Position numbers and translations under genes: made by a program. From assembly GCF_019469425.1 (NCBI RefSeq), contig NZ_CP048272.1:186001-250000 (forward strand): 64,000 bases of DNA, read 5' to 3'. The notes under the pieces are model-generated. The model saw only the letters and a list, made by a program, of their open reading frames with translations, was not told the origin of the DNA and did not search any database. This DNA comes from Bifidobacterium asteroides (GTDB lineage Bacteria > Actinomycetota > Actinomycetes > Actinomycetales > Bifidobacteriaceae). Positions within the stretch are counted from its first letter, which is position 1. Each line of letters opens with the position of its first letter. Shown here piece after piece: positions 41,201 through 48,872 of this stretch.

Positions 41201-41960
41201 TGAAGGCAATCTCCATTATCCGGACGGAGTGAGGCTCATGGACCGCCCGGCCTCCTTCCATGATGGAGTGGCCAGGGTCTTCAAGAGGGCCGAACAGGCC
41301 GCCAACGTGGGCCGGGAGATTGGTCTGATGTATACGCACGCCCATGTGCGTTACACGGAGGCCCTGGGCCTGCTGGGCAGGACCCGCCTGGGTCGGGAAC
41401 TCCTAAGAATCAGCCCGGTGGGCCAGTTCCGCCGCCTGACAACCAGCGAGCCCAGGCAGCGCAACTGCTACTTCGCCTCGTCGGATGCCGACTTCCCCGA
41501 CAGATACACGGCCGCCTCCCAATGGTCGAGGCTCAAAGTGGGGACCAAGGACCCCGTAGGTGTGAGGGGAGGATGGAGGATCTATTCCTCCGGCCCCGGC
41601 ATCTACTGCCGACAAGTGGTCCAGCACCTCTTTGGCCTCCAGCTGCACGATAGGCGGGTTGTCTTCGACCCGGTCCTGTCCCAGGAAGATGACGGCCTAG
41701 AGGTGGCCATGACCCTATTCGGCCAGCCGCGCACCATCCGCTACCATGTGGCTGCTGGGCCGGTCGCTGCACCAGGAGACACCGGCTCAGAGGATGCAGG
41801 TTCGGGCCGCTTGAGGGTTGAGGCTGATGGACGCAGGCTTAAGGGCCGGATCCTGGAACTGCCTTACCGCAAGGGCGGGTTGGATGTGACGCAGGGGCAG
41901 TTGGCCGATGCCGCCCATATCGACATCTTTCTCACAATCGATGGACAGACTGTACAGTAA
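38280..41960 (+). CDS. Very large GH94-family glycoside phosphorylase-like protein
   Basis: Predicted 1226-residue cytoplasmic protein without signal peptide. The N-terminal half is beta-rich (residues 1-640), interrupted by a low-complexity linker around 320-375. The C-terminal half is an (alpha/alpha)6 barrel. GDWDDTLQP (D853-D856) matches the GDWND general-acid block of GH94, and AAWGTRDVCQGPLEL resembles the family's GxRDxxQD block. GH94 enzymes phosphorolyse beta-glucosides with inversion. At 1226 residues it is closer to 1,2-beta-oligoglucan phosphorylases than to cellobiose phosphorylase (about 820). The start may be 38295 instead. Specificity needs enzyme assays. Confidence 0.8.
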   Translation: MKAEKMNTDTPRSKSPDQGAYDGGGDGGRMLRSEGMTVERGDFSALFNFNGDLTLINVGGIQVTQFRPGIHDRPLAGLWLRRHREGRIDPIQLTGSGSRAFFDPGAGSPAWEGRDLGIRWRVRLVPSAISPELSRALPFGDESGGPGRGASWTWEVSVTIDQSGSTAGSERQEWDDAILPDDLWDLVSAQDLALVEPAMAAGAEPYISQYVAYHVQDVPNCGNVLSARQTMGCAPRLPLYVTGISQGCRAFMTDGYDFYGLGARLDGQPAALGDADWGQGGVDQYEFAMACLLSPRAPLTQGGLTWQVWNTALSDYGGDLGKACAACAEASEESRSGADETEADGGPSTTGYHGASPASPAASQAESATSLLISSSLLNGDPLPEGEFSRLGGGPILQPEAGQTGHLLSYFGDDACHVVSARKELEVARTHGQILLSGNPDADPARPTMAATTYAGGVFASQVVLGNTDMNRLISVQKTGLGLLRSRGVRILVQVDGAWRLLGVPSAYIMDLGGSRWVYRLGDRTLTVSTIAHLDRAAIDIHLEADGPIRALLTISLEDPSTWLRKFAPADATRGMGGSISFTPAPGSPAAERCPELKYVVSSPDARARDDGPLFEPGAGVHATDPAMAIFLSNGGQALSVTIAGSMDGGASEESTPDAAPAASEREILHAHYLAMTSFMQGLHVAGEGRFAEFNVLLPWLVQNALVHFLSPHGLEQYGGAAWGTRDVCQGPLELALTFGHDDLARAILLKVFAHQNPDGSLPQWFMFDQYADLYRHDSHGDIPVWPLLALAEYVEAGGRPDLLDEPVAFWRDDAFHPSSGLPTVADHLARTLDYIQSHRVPGTDLFCYGEGDWDDTLQPAQESMKRQMASTWTIALLYQACCGLQPLLEAAGRTDLASRFAGEAGRIKAEFADSFIFQGVLAGYVNFVDGQPRPVIHPSDARTGIRYRLIPMTRSIIAGLLTPDQAADHERIIEGNLHYPDGVRLMDRPASFHDGVARVFKRAEQAANVGREIGLMYTHAHVRYTEALGLLGRTRLGRELLRISPVGQFRRLTTSEPRQRNCYFASSDADFPDRYTAASQWSRLKVGTKDPVGVRGGWRIYSSGPGIYCRQVVQHLFGLQLHDRRVVFDPVLSQEDDGLEVAMTLFGQPRTIRYHVAAGPVAAPGDTGSEDAGSGRLRVEADGRRLKGRILELPYRKGGLDVTQGQLADAAHIDIFLTIDGQTVQ

Positions 41961-42094
41961 GTGCCGGCGCCCATGCCTGTAAGTGTCCGCCGTCCCATGT
42001 CGACAAGGGAGGCAGCTGGGCAGCCAGCTGTTTGGCAGCAGGTCATCCTGCAGTCTTTCTCGGCTGAGTGGGCAGGATGTGCGCATACGCAGAG

Positions 42095-42286
42095 CGGCGA
42101 CCTTTGATATGGCGGAAGGATGCCGGCGCCTCCATTGCTACGGTGTCGTACACCTACCGGCAATCGAATCGAGTAAGGGGGAATCCGCCTGTCCGAAAGT
42201 GTTGGGAGCTTCCAGGCGATTCAATTGCATTCGGAGTGCAAGTGCGCGCAATCTGGCCAAGGGACAGCCGGCGTCCCTGTCTGGAA
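42095..42286 (+). pseudogene. Degraded LacI-family regulator remnant (DNA-binding domain only)
   Basis: Reading the sequence in shifting frames recovers ATFDMA, then DAGASIATVSYTYRQSNRV (frame of 42119), then KVLGASRRFNCIRSASARN followed by LAKGQPASL (frame of 42361). Together these correspond to the helix-turn-helix and hinge of a LacI protein, broken by at least two frameshifts and lacking the whole effector domain. It lies in the 400-bp gap between the GH94 and GH1 genes, same direction. No intact product is possible. Confidence 0.75.
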
Positions 42287-42360
42287 GGTGCAGACAGGCC
42301 GGTTCAAAGGGCGATCCCGGCAGGGGTCGCCACCAAATCCAAGAAGGAAGGTACATTCAC

Positions 42361-43548
42361 ATGCCAACGCCTGCATACAACTTTCCGAAGGACTTCCTCT
42401 GGGGGGCGGCCACGGCTGCCCACCAGATAGAGGGCAACAATGTCAACGCAGACTGGTGGGAGCGTGAGCACCGGCCGGACAGCGACCTCAACGAGCCTTC
42501 GGGGGATGCCGACGACAGCTACAACCGTTATGCGGAGGACATATCCCTCCTGGCCGGCAACGGGTTGAATGCCTACCGCTTCTCGGTGGAGTGGGCCAGG
42601 GTGGAGCCTGAGGAGGGATTCTTCTCCCAGGCCCAGCTCCTGCACTACCGAGCCATGATCGACGCCTGCCTCCAGGCCGGGGTGACTCCTATGGTCACCC
42701 TGAACCACATGACCCTGCCCCGCTGGCTGGCCAGGCGAGGAGGCTGGCGCAATCCTGCCTCCGCAGACCTCTTCGGCCGGTACGTGGAGCACGTCATCCC
42801 CATTCTGGAAGGTGTCACCTGGGTCTGCACGATCAACGAACCCAATATGGTGGCTCTCACCCACGGGGGGCAGGAGGGCAGCGACATGGCCGCCGCCTCC
42901 TTGCCTGCCCCCGACCCTGTCATCTCCGGATTCCTGGTCAAGGCCCACAGGAAGGCTCGGGCAATCCTCTCCCGCCGACCGGCAATCAAGTCCGGTTGGA
43001 CCATTGCCTGTCAGGATTTCCAGGCCCTGCCAGGCTGTGAGCAGGACATGGAAGAGTACCGCTACCCCCGCGAGGACTTTTTCACCCAGGCTGCACGAGG
43101 TGACGATTTCATAGGGGTACAGGCCTACCTGCGCACCTTCATCGGCCACGACGGTCCCCGACCAGTGCCGGAGGATGTGGAGAAGACGCTGACCGGCTGG
43201 GAGTATTACCCTGCCGCTCTGGGGGAGGCTGTGCGCCACACCTGGCGGATCGCCGAGCACACCCCCATTGTGGTCACCGAAAATGGAATCGCCACAGCCG
43301 ATGACAGTCGGAGGATCGACTACACCTTCGGCGCCCTTGTTGGCCTTCATCGGGCCATGGATGAGGGCGTGCGTGTGGAGGGCTACCTCCACTGGTCCCT
43401 CCTGGACAACTACGAGTGGGGATCCTACAAACCCACCTTTGGTCTGGTCTCCGTGGACCATGAGACCTTCGAGCGTCACCCCAAGCCCTCCTTGGCCTGG
43501 CTGGGCCAGGTGGCCAGATCCGGCCTCCTGACCCATCCCCGAAGCTGA
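42361..43548 (+). CDS. GH1 beta-glucosidase-like enzyme
   Basis: Predicted 395-residue cytoplasmic retaining glycosidase. The acid/base is E160 in TINEPN and the nucleophile is E307 in VVTENG. Start FPKDFLWGAATAAHQIEGN and end YLHWSLLDNYEWGSYKPTFGLVSVD are family hallmarks. It is about 50 residues shorter than classical GH1 enzymes. GAAGGAAGG just upstream supports the ATG at 42361; the much longer ORF from 41983 runs through the LacI remnant. It probably completes degradation of imported beta-glucosides. Confidence 0.92.
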   Translation: MPTPAYNFPKDFLWGAATAAHQIEGNNVNADWWEREHRPDSDLNEPSGDADDSYNRYAEDISLLAGNGLNAYRFSVEWARVEPEEGFFSQAQLLHYRAMIDACLQAGVTPMVTLNHMTLPRWLARRGGWRNPASADLFGRYVEHVIPILEGVTWVCTINEPNMVALTHGGQEGSDMAAASLPAPDPVISGFLVKAHRKARAILSRRPAIKSGWTIACQDFQALPGCEQDMEEYRYPREDFFTQAARGDDFIGVQAYLRTFIGHDGPRPVPEDVEKTLTGWEYYPAALGEAVRHTWRIAEHTPIVVTENGIATADDSRRIDYTFGALVGLHRAMDEGVRVEGYLHWSLLDNYEWGSYKPTFGLVSVDHETFERHPKPSLAWLGQVARSGLLTHPRS

Positions 43549-43566
43549 TACGGGCACGAGCATGAA

Positions 43567-43609
43567 CGCCCGGCCCCGAACCGACTTCGTATCGGTCCGG
43601 GGCCGGGCG
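43567..43609. terminator. Bidirectional terminator-like hairpin between GH1 and GH5 genes
   Basis: An 18-bp stem (43567-43584 with 43592-43609, one G-T or mismatch) has the loop CTTCGTA. It sits between two convergent genes. T runs are poor, but stem strength and position support termination. Confidence 0.75.
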
Positions 43610-43633
43610 CTGCACTACACACCGCTCTTGCCT

Positions 43634-45523
43634 TTATTGGTCGGCCGGGCGCGATGCCCCTGCCTGCACGGAGCCAGATGAAACGGTCATTGGGACGACG
43701 ATCGAGGATCCGTTGAAGAACTCGATGGTCACTTCCACGGCTCCATCGGTCACGCTGGGGTCGGAGAAGAAGTTTCCACTCAGGGTGAAGGTGCCGGCCC
43801 TCCTGTCACTGGAGAAGGTGGAACCGGCCTGGAGATAAGACCACCAGGAAGAGTTGGGGCCGACGGACCGCCCGTATTCCTTGGCGGAGACCCTGCGGAC
43901 GGTGTTCCCCCCATAATCCATGGGGAGTGTGATTCCGCTGCGCTGGCCCAGGGCGGGCGAGGAGACGGCCTGCCTGGCACGCACCAGATACTCATGCCAG
44001 TCGGCGCCGGCGGTGAATGTGAAGGTCAGATCAGCCAGCTGACCATAGGCGGGTGCCTTAGGGGCCGACAGGATCCGGTTGAGGTAGGAGGCGGTCAGGG
44101 TCACCGTCTGGGAGGATGCGTTGTAGGTGTAATCGGAACCGGCCTTGAGGCCCTTGACCGAGTTGAAGGAATTTCCGTTCAGGGTCAGGGGAATGGTCAG
44201 TCCCGATTGAGCCCCGGAATCAAGATAAATAGTGTCGGAGCCCGTAGCATAGGAGGAGGCAGCACCCATTGCTGCCTGGAGTTCGGCGCCAATCCGGGCA
44301 CTCTTCCACCCATATGGGGCCTGACGTGAAATCATGGAACCGTTGTCCCAGAGCATGAGCCCAATTCCGTCTTGGCGGGCCATCTGGTTCATGTAGTCGT
44401 AGTACTTGAGTTCTTCGCCCTCCTGGAGCACGTCGCTGCCTGTGTCATAGCCCAGGAGGCCGTACTCGCCAATCACGGTGCCGATGCCTTGACTGGTCAG
44501 GTTGTCTTGGATGGTCTTGAAGGTGGCGGCGGCCGAGGTCCTGGCCGTGGTTGGGCGGCCCTGGTTATCGGTGCCTATCCTCTCGTCGAAGCCGGTGATC
44601 CCCAGGTTGGCGCTGTAGAGCCACTCGCTGTAGTAGTGGACCGTAGCCGCGAGGTACGGGTCGTTAAAGCCCTTGATCAGGGAGGCCAGATGCCTGGTGT
44701 ACTCGTCCGAAGGGGTGGCAGAAGGGGTGGGCATGACGATCATGCGGTGCTCGTTGCCGGGCACGGAGCGGATGATGGTGCGCGCCTCCGTGTTCAATCT
44801 GTCCAACTTCTCCTGAGCGGACGGGTAGTCCCAGGTGTTGAACTGGGGCTCGTTGATGGTTTCGAAGGCCACCTTGTCCGACTCATCGGCGAAGGTCCGG
44901 GCTATCTGTTTCCAGAAATCCGAGAACATGACTTCCTCCTTGGCTCCGACCTGACCATTCCACTGCTTCAGCCAGATCCAGGAGTCGTGGTGGATGTTGA
45001 CCAGGACGTGCATCCCCATTCCGGTCGCCTGGTCGACCACCTGGCGATACCGGTTGAGCCAATCCTGATTGATCAGGTAACGGTAGCCATCCTTGTTGGT
45101 CGAGCCCAGATCCTGGTATCGCCGGTAGACGGTCATTGGAATCCGGATGCTGGTGTAGCCCTTGTCCTTGACGGCCTTGAGCAGGTCAGGCGTCACCTTG
45201 GGATTCCCCCAAGCCTGTTCACCCTGATCAGGGGAGGACCAGTTGGTGTCCACCGCGTCGAAGGAATTGCCCAGGTTCCAACCCCTGCCCATCTCCTTGG
45301 CGAACTGAAGAGAGGGCGTCAGCCCGGTCTTCGATAGGATGGTTGTCGAGGCCGTGACGGTCTCTGGACTGGTTCCAGAGCGGGTTTGGGTGTCCGCGCT
45401 CGCCGCAGGTGCCAGGACTAGCCCCATGGCGGTCAGGGCCGTTGTGGCCGCAGCCAGGGCCGGACCCCACCCTGTCGTTCCCGTCTTGTCTTTCTTCGTG
45501 ATAAATGATCTGAATCGCTCCAT
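43634..45523 (-). CDS. Secreted GH5 endoglucanase/xyloglucanase with X2 and CBM46 modules
   Basis: Predicted 629-residue secreted enzyme. The signal peptide has a hydrophobic core ALAAATTALTAMGLVLAP and cleavage near ASA-D. The GH5 domain (about 70-415) starts MGRGWNLGNSFD, with acid/base E225 (TINEPQF) and nucleophile E353 (VIGEYG). An X2 immunoglobulin-like module (about 428-520) and a CBM46 (about 525-615) follow. This GH5_4-X2-CBM46 plan is known for mixed-linkage glucanases and xyloglucanases such as Bacillus Cel5B. No LPxTG or SLH anchor is seen. ATG at 45523 is chosen; the ribosome site is weak. Confidence 0.9.
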   Translation of the reverse strand: MERFRSFITKKDKTGTTGWGPALAAATTALTAMGLVLAPAASADTQTRSGTSPETVTASTTILSKTGLTPSLQFAKEMGRGWNLGNSFDAVDTNWSSPDQGEQAWGNPKVTPDLLKAVKDKGYTSIRIPMTVYRRYQDLGSTNKDGYRYLINQDWLNRYRQVVDQATGMGMHVLVNIHHDSWIWLKQWNGQVGAKEEVMFSDFWKQIARTFADESDKVAFETINEPQFNTWDYPSAQEKLDRLNTEARTIIRSVPGNEHRMIVMPTPSATPSDEYTRHLASLIKGFNDPYLAATVHYYSEWLYSANLGITGFDERIGTDNQGRPTTARTSAAATFKTIQDNLTSQGIGTVIGEYGLLGYDTGSDVLQEGEELKYYDYMNQMARQDGIGLMLWDNGSMISRQAPYGWKSARIGAELQAAMGAASSYATGSDTIYLDSGAQSGLTIPLTLNGNSFNSVKGLKAGSDYTYNASSQTVTLTASYLNRILSAPKAPAYGQLADLTFTFTAGADWHEYLVRARQAVSSPALGQRSGITLPMDYGGNTVRRVSAKEYGRSVGPNSSWWSYLQAGSTFSSDRRAGTFTLSGNFFSDPSVTDGAVEVTIEFFNGSSIVVPMTVSSGSVQAGASRPADQ

Positions 45524-45557
45524 TGTCAATTCAATCCCCCGTTCCGTGACTAGGCAG

Positions 45558-45573
45558 GCTCTGCCTGCAGAGC
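45558..45573. repeat. Palindrome upstream of the GH5 gene
   Basis: GCTCTGC-CT-GCAGAGC is a perfect palindrome with a two-base centre, 35 bp before the GH5 start codon. It could be an operator. The rest of the 400-bp gap to the tRNA gene shows no gene I would call. Confidence 0.35.
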
Positions 45574-45925
45574 AGGACCAGCCAGATGCATACAGTTGCA
45601 TGGCACAATCCGTATTATGCCGCCTCAGCGAGCCTGCCAACTGTGGCAGAACCTCCTAAGAATATTGTAGTTCAATCATTAGAATAAGTGGCGGAGGCTT
45701 AGGTGCTCTGAGTCATGTTTGTGCCGAATGCCAGTTCGTCGGCGGAAGCAGGCGGGGGGACTGCACGTTGCGCACCGCCATCCCGCTCATCATGCCCGTC
45801 CATGGGTTCTCACGGTAACGGGAACTCACCTGGAAGAAACCGGACGAGCGATTATGAAAAAACAGATACAACTGATGAGCCGACTGAAAGGCCGAGCATG
45901 TATACCTGGAATCACTGTTGAAAAG

Positions 45926-45998
45926 TGGAGCTGAGGGTAGTCGAAACCCCGACCTCTTCGATGCGAACGAAGCGCTCTACCAACTGAGCTACAGCCCC
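45926..45998 (-). tRNA. tRNA-Ala (anticodon CGC)
   Basis: On the minus strand, the 73-nt sequence begins GGGGCTGTAGCTCAGTTGG. The acceptor GGGGCTG pairs with CAGCTCC, the anticodon stem-loop is CTTCG-TTCGCAT-CGAAG with anticodon CGC, and the T loop is present (GGGGTTTCGACTACCC). CCA is not encoded in the DNA. Confidence 0.93.
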
Positions 45999-46313
45999 AT
46001 TCGTTGCTCGACCGCAGCCGAACAACAGAAGGTGATTTTAGCGCGTGCTCCGGTCAAACGCAATTCCTTCGGGTTGCCGGCAACGCGCTGTCGGGGATGA
46101 CTATCGATTCATTCGTGATAGATTCACTCGTAGGCTTGCCTCTCTCCACGGCTTTTTCTTTTCTGTGATTGTGGTGAAGCATGGCTTACCCGATAGCTCA
46201 GACCTCTGATGCCTGATGCTGTTCCCCAAGGTCGGATGCGCCGCTGTGGTTCGTGCAGCAGATCGCCTTATCAGCGGGCATCCTCGGTATGAATTAACTG
46301 TGCATGCGGCATT
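45999..46313. other. Intergenic region with no recognised gene
   Basis: About 315 bases between the tRNA gene and the IclR gene. It contains short near-repeats (GATTCATTCGT and GATTCACTCGT around 46106-46129) and a T-rich stretch near 46150-46170. The tRNA promoter should lie here, but I cannot fix it. Confidence 0.4.
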
Positions 46314-47141
46314 TCAGACTTGGTCCCAAGGCGGCAGTATCCGTGACGTTTTGGGTCCGTTTACCCTTCTGGATATGGCAGTGGCCCCTGCCTTGATAAG
46401 CGGAACATAACGTTCCACTCTAGTGCTCCCAGCTGATAGAACGATGCTGACAGCCGCGATGACCGCGTTGGTCCTTCCGAAAATTGGCGCCGCAACCGAA
46501 TGAACCGATGCGCCTGGGGTCTGAAGTACCGCGACACGGCGTTGGCGAATCAGAGCCAGCGAGGCCATCAGCTCATCAGAGGTGGGGCGGGGGATCTGCC
46601 AGGTAGGCCAGGTGAAGGTCCCGGTGTCCACTACCTGCCCGATGATGCCTGGCCCGGCATAGGCGAGCAAGGTCCGGCCCGCTGCTGTGGGGGCCAGGGG
46701 CAGTCGGTCGCCTATATGGTAGTAGATCGGTATGGGGTATTTGCCCTCTCTGCGATCAAGGATGACCATCTCCGTCCCATCCAGCGTGCCCAGCTGGATG
46801 TGCTGGTCTGTGGTCCTGTTTAGATCATCGAGAATCGGCGAGGCTGCCTCCCTGATGGAGAGCATTGGGCGGGCAAATTGAGCGATCTCCATGAGCTTTG
46901 GCCCGATGGAGTATCCTCCGCTTCTTTCGCGTATCAGGGCTCCGTGTTCGCACAGGCTCTTCAGCAGTCGGCTGGCGGTGCTGGCCGCCAGCCCTGTCTG
47001 CCGGGTGATCTGTGTAAGGGTCAGTGTGGGTTCGTCGGAAGTAAAGCAGTCGAGGATCGCGAATGTACGGTCCAGCACGCCGGTGCGTCTGTGCTTCCGG
47101 ACCTCTGATTCCTGCTGATACATCATTGTGTACTCGGTCAT
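46314..47141 (-). CDS. IclR family transcriptional regulator
   Basis: Predicted 275-residue regulator. N-terminal winged helix (LDRTFAILDCFTSDEPTLTLTQITRQTGLAASTASRLLKSL) and a GAF-like effector domain with VVDTGTFTWPTWQIPR and AVAAPIF-like motifs (HSVAAPIFGRTNAVIAAVSIV). Divergent from the MFS transporter gene, and likely to control the GH78-GH1-GH31-GH3 block. ATG at 47141 is taken; ATGs at 47126 and 47123 are alternatives. Its effector is unknown. Confidence 0.92.
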   Translation of the reverse strand: MTEYTMMYQQESEVRKHRRTGVLDRTFAILDCFTSDEPTLTLTQITRQTGLAASTASRLLKSLCEHGALIRERSGGYSIGPKLMEIAQFARPMLSIREAASPILDDLNRTTDQHIQLGTLDGTEMVILDRREGKYPIPIYYHIGDRLPLAPTAAGRTLLAYAGPGIIGQVVDTGTFTWPTWQIPRPTSDELMASLALIRQRRVAVLQTPGASVHSVAAPIFGRTNAVIAAVSIVLSAGSTRVERYVPLIKAGATAISRRVNGPKTSRILPPWDQV

Positions 47142-47186
47142 CTTGCTTACAAGCTACGGCTCTAGGGAGGGCAAGGACGACGGAAT

Positions 47187-47201
47187 TTCCACTCAGCGGA
47201 A
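47187..47201. promoter_or_regulatory. Possible IclR operator
   Basis: TTCC-ACTCAGC-GGAA is an inverted repeat close to the TTCC-GGAA half-site pattern often bound by IclR-type regulators. It lies 46 bp from the IclR start codon, in the divergent gap. This is an inference from pattern and position. Confidence 0.4.
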
Positions 47202-47261
47202 GTCGGTTTCAAATCTGCGATGAAAAACCTATACAACAAAATCAACCCACAGGAGGCAGGC

Positions 47262-47354
47262 ATGACGGATCACACGAGCCGGTGCGGACAGAGTCCGAGT
47301 TCCGTCCGTAATCCTGTCACCTGTGTCTGTCCAAAGTCCATGATTTATGGGTAG
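47262..47354 (+). CDS. Small ORF with strong ribosome site (30 residues)
   Basis: ATG at 47262 follows AGGAGG at 47251-47256. The 30-codon frame encodes MTDHTSRCG and further residues including CVCP, and ends at TAG 47352-47354. It ends 95 bases before the MFS gene. It may be a leader peptide, a small protein, or a remnant of a lost gene start. No family is recognised. Confidence 0.35.
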   Translation: MTDHTSRCGQSPSSVRNPVTCVCPKSMIYG

Positions 47355-47449
47355 GTCAGTGCGGCGACGGGACTTGGGCGGGAGGTCAACGTTTCAAGGT
47401 CGAGTACGTCACGTCGGCCGATGGCAAGAAGTCCAAAGGAGGGCTTGCG

Positions 47450-48835
47450 ATGAGCAATGCAGTTGAGCGAGACAGGGATCAGTCCCCGAATGGGCCCAAG
47501 GTCGGAGAACCTGCTGCTCCGGTGGATACGGTTGGGCCGTCAGAGCAGGCACATGCCAGTGTCGAAGATACCGATAAGGCAGTGCAGCCCAGTCGCGATC
47601 CTGGATATCTCCCACCTGAATTTCCCAACCCTCGCAAGACGATCGTCCTGGTGCTCATTGCGGCCATTGGCCTCTACATTATGAACATGAGCCTGGGCAC
47701 GGCGCTGTCGCTGCATATCGCAGCGATCATGCCGGACAGGAAAGATTCGGTCTACAGCCATATAACCTCGGTGAGCACATTCCTCATGCTCTTCATGATG
47801 CCCCTGGCCGGCGCTCTGTCAGACCGTACAATCAGCCGCTTTGGTCGTCGCAGGCCCTGGATTCTGGGCGGACTGCTCTTTTCCATCGTCTGCGGGGCCG
47901 TGGTCGGTTTGTCCAGCAACGTCTGGGTGATGGGAGTCTTCTTCATCCTGTCGGCCATGGGCATGCAGTCGGCCTTCAATGCCTATTCGGTGATCGCTGT
48001 CGAAGGGCTGCCCGACAACCGTCGTGGCACGGTCATGGGTTTGATGGGCCTGTGCGGAGCCCTCGCTTTCTCGGTCGGTACTTATCTTACCGGTGCTCTG
48101 GTAGGCAATGGTCTTCTGCTGATGACGGTTCCAGTGCTGTTGGGCCTGGTTGCATCCCTTCCCCTGTTGCTGCTTTACAAGGATCCTGCCAAGACCAGGA
48201 GCGAGGTGCCGCCTATGAACGTGCAGAAATTCATAGGCACCTTCTTTGTCAACCCGAGGAAATACCCGAATTTCGGCTGGACCTGGCTATCGCGGTTCCT
48301 GGTCGGTCTGGCCATGGCCGCTATACAGTCCTATTTCATTTACTACCTGATCTCTGGACTGCATATCCCCCTGAATCAGGTAGGCAGCAAGGCTGGTTTC
48401 CTGACCTTGTGCTCGGCGCCTATTTCCATCATCTTCTTCACGGGCTCCGGATTCCTGACAGATCATTTGGGACGCAAGAAGCCCTTCGTGATATTGGCTT
48501 CCATCCTTATGGCGGCGGCCCTCTGCCTTGGTGCGACTTCTCACAATTTCACACAGTTCCTTATAGCATGGGAACTGTTCGCTGTGGGTCAGGCCATGTA
48601 CTTGACCGTTGATCTGGCGCTGTGCGCGGCCGTCCTGCCTAACAGCGAGGACACTGGCAAGGACATGAGCGTTTTCGGGCTGGCAATCAACCTGTCCAGT
48701 GTGGTCGTTCTGGCTGCGGCCCCTATGATCATCAACACCGCTGGCGGGCACAACTACGGACTGCTTTGGTTTATCGCGGCGGCTCTGAGCCTTTGCAGCG
48801 TTCTTGCCATCCCGCTGATCAAGGGCGTGAAGTAG
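47450..48835 (+). CDS. MFS transporter (sugar or glycoside uptake)
   Basis: Predicted 461-residue inner-membrane permease with a hydrophilic N-terminus of about 60 residues and 12 hydrophobic helices. The loop 2-3 motif GALSDRTISRFGRRRPW is the MFS/GPH signature, repeated weakly in the second half (GFLTDHLGRKKP). GGAGG lies 8 bases before the ATG at 47450. It heads a block of four glycosidase genes with no ABC transporter, so it probably imports their substrate, perhaps an intact glycoside. Confidence 0.9.
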   Translation: MSNAVERDRDQSPNGPKVGEPAAPVDTVGPSEQAHASVEDTDKAVQPSRDPGYLPPEFPNPRKTIVLVLIAAIGLYIMNMSLGTALSLHIAAIMPDRKDSVYSHITSVSTFLMLFMMPLAGALSDRTISRFGRRRPWILGGLLFSIVCGAVVGLSSNVWVMGVFFILSAMGMQSAFNAYSVIAVEGLPDNRRGTVMGLMGLCGALAFSVGTYLTGALVGNGLLLMTVPVLLGLVASLPLLLLYKDPAKTRSEVPPMNVQKFIGTFFVNPRKYPNFGWTWLSRFLVGLAMAAIQSYFIYYLISGLHIPLNQVGSKAGFLTLCSAPISIIFFTGSGFLTDHLGRKKPFVILASILMAAALCLGATSHNFTQFLIAWELFAVGQAMYLTVDLALCAAVLPNSEDTGKDMSVFGLAINLSSVVVLAAAPMIINTAGGHNYGLLWFIAAALSLCSVLAIPLIKGVK

Positions 48836-48872
48836 TAATCGGCCGAAAGGCAAGCAAGGAAGGGCATCGATA

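Noticed and set aside
41983-42360. Apparent 126-residue N-terminal extension of the GH1 protein
   Set aside because: GH1 homology and a ribosome site begin at 42361. The extension crosses a decayed LacI fragment.
46100-46130. GATTCATTCGT / GATTCACTCGT as an attachment-site repeat
   Set aside because: Only 11 bases with one difference, adjacent to each other, with no integrase; chance or a weak regulatory repeat is more likely.
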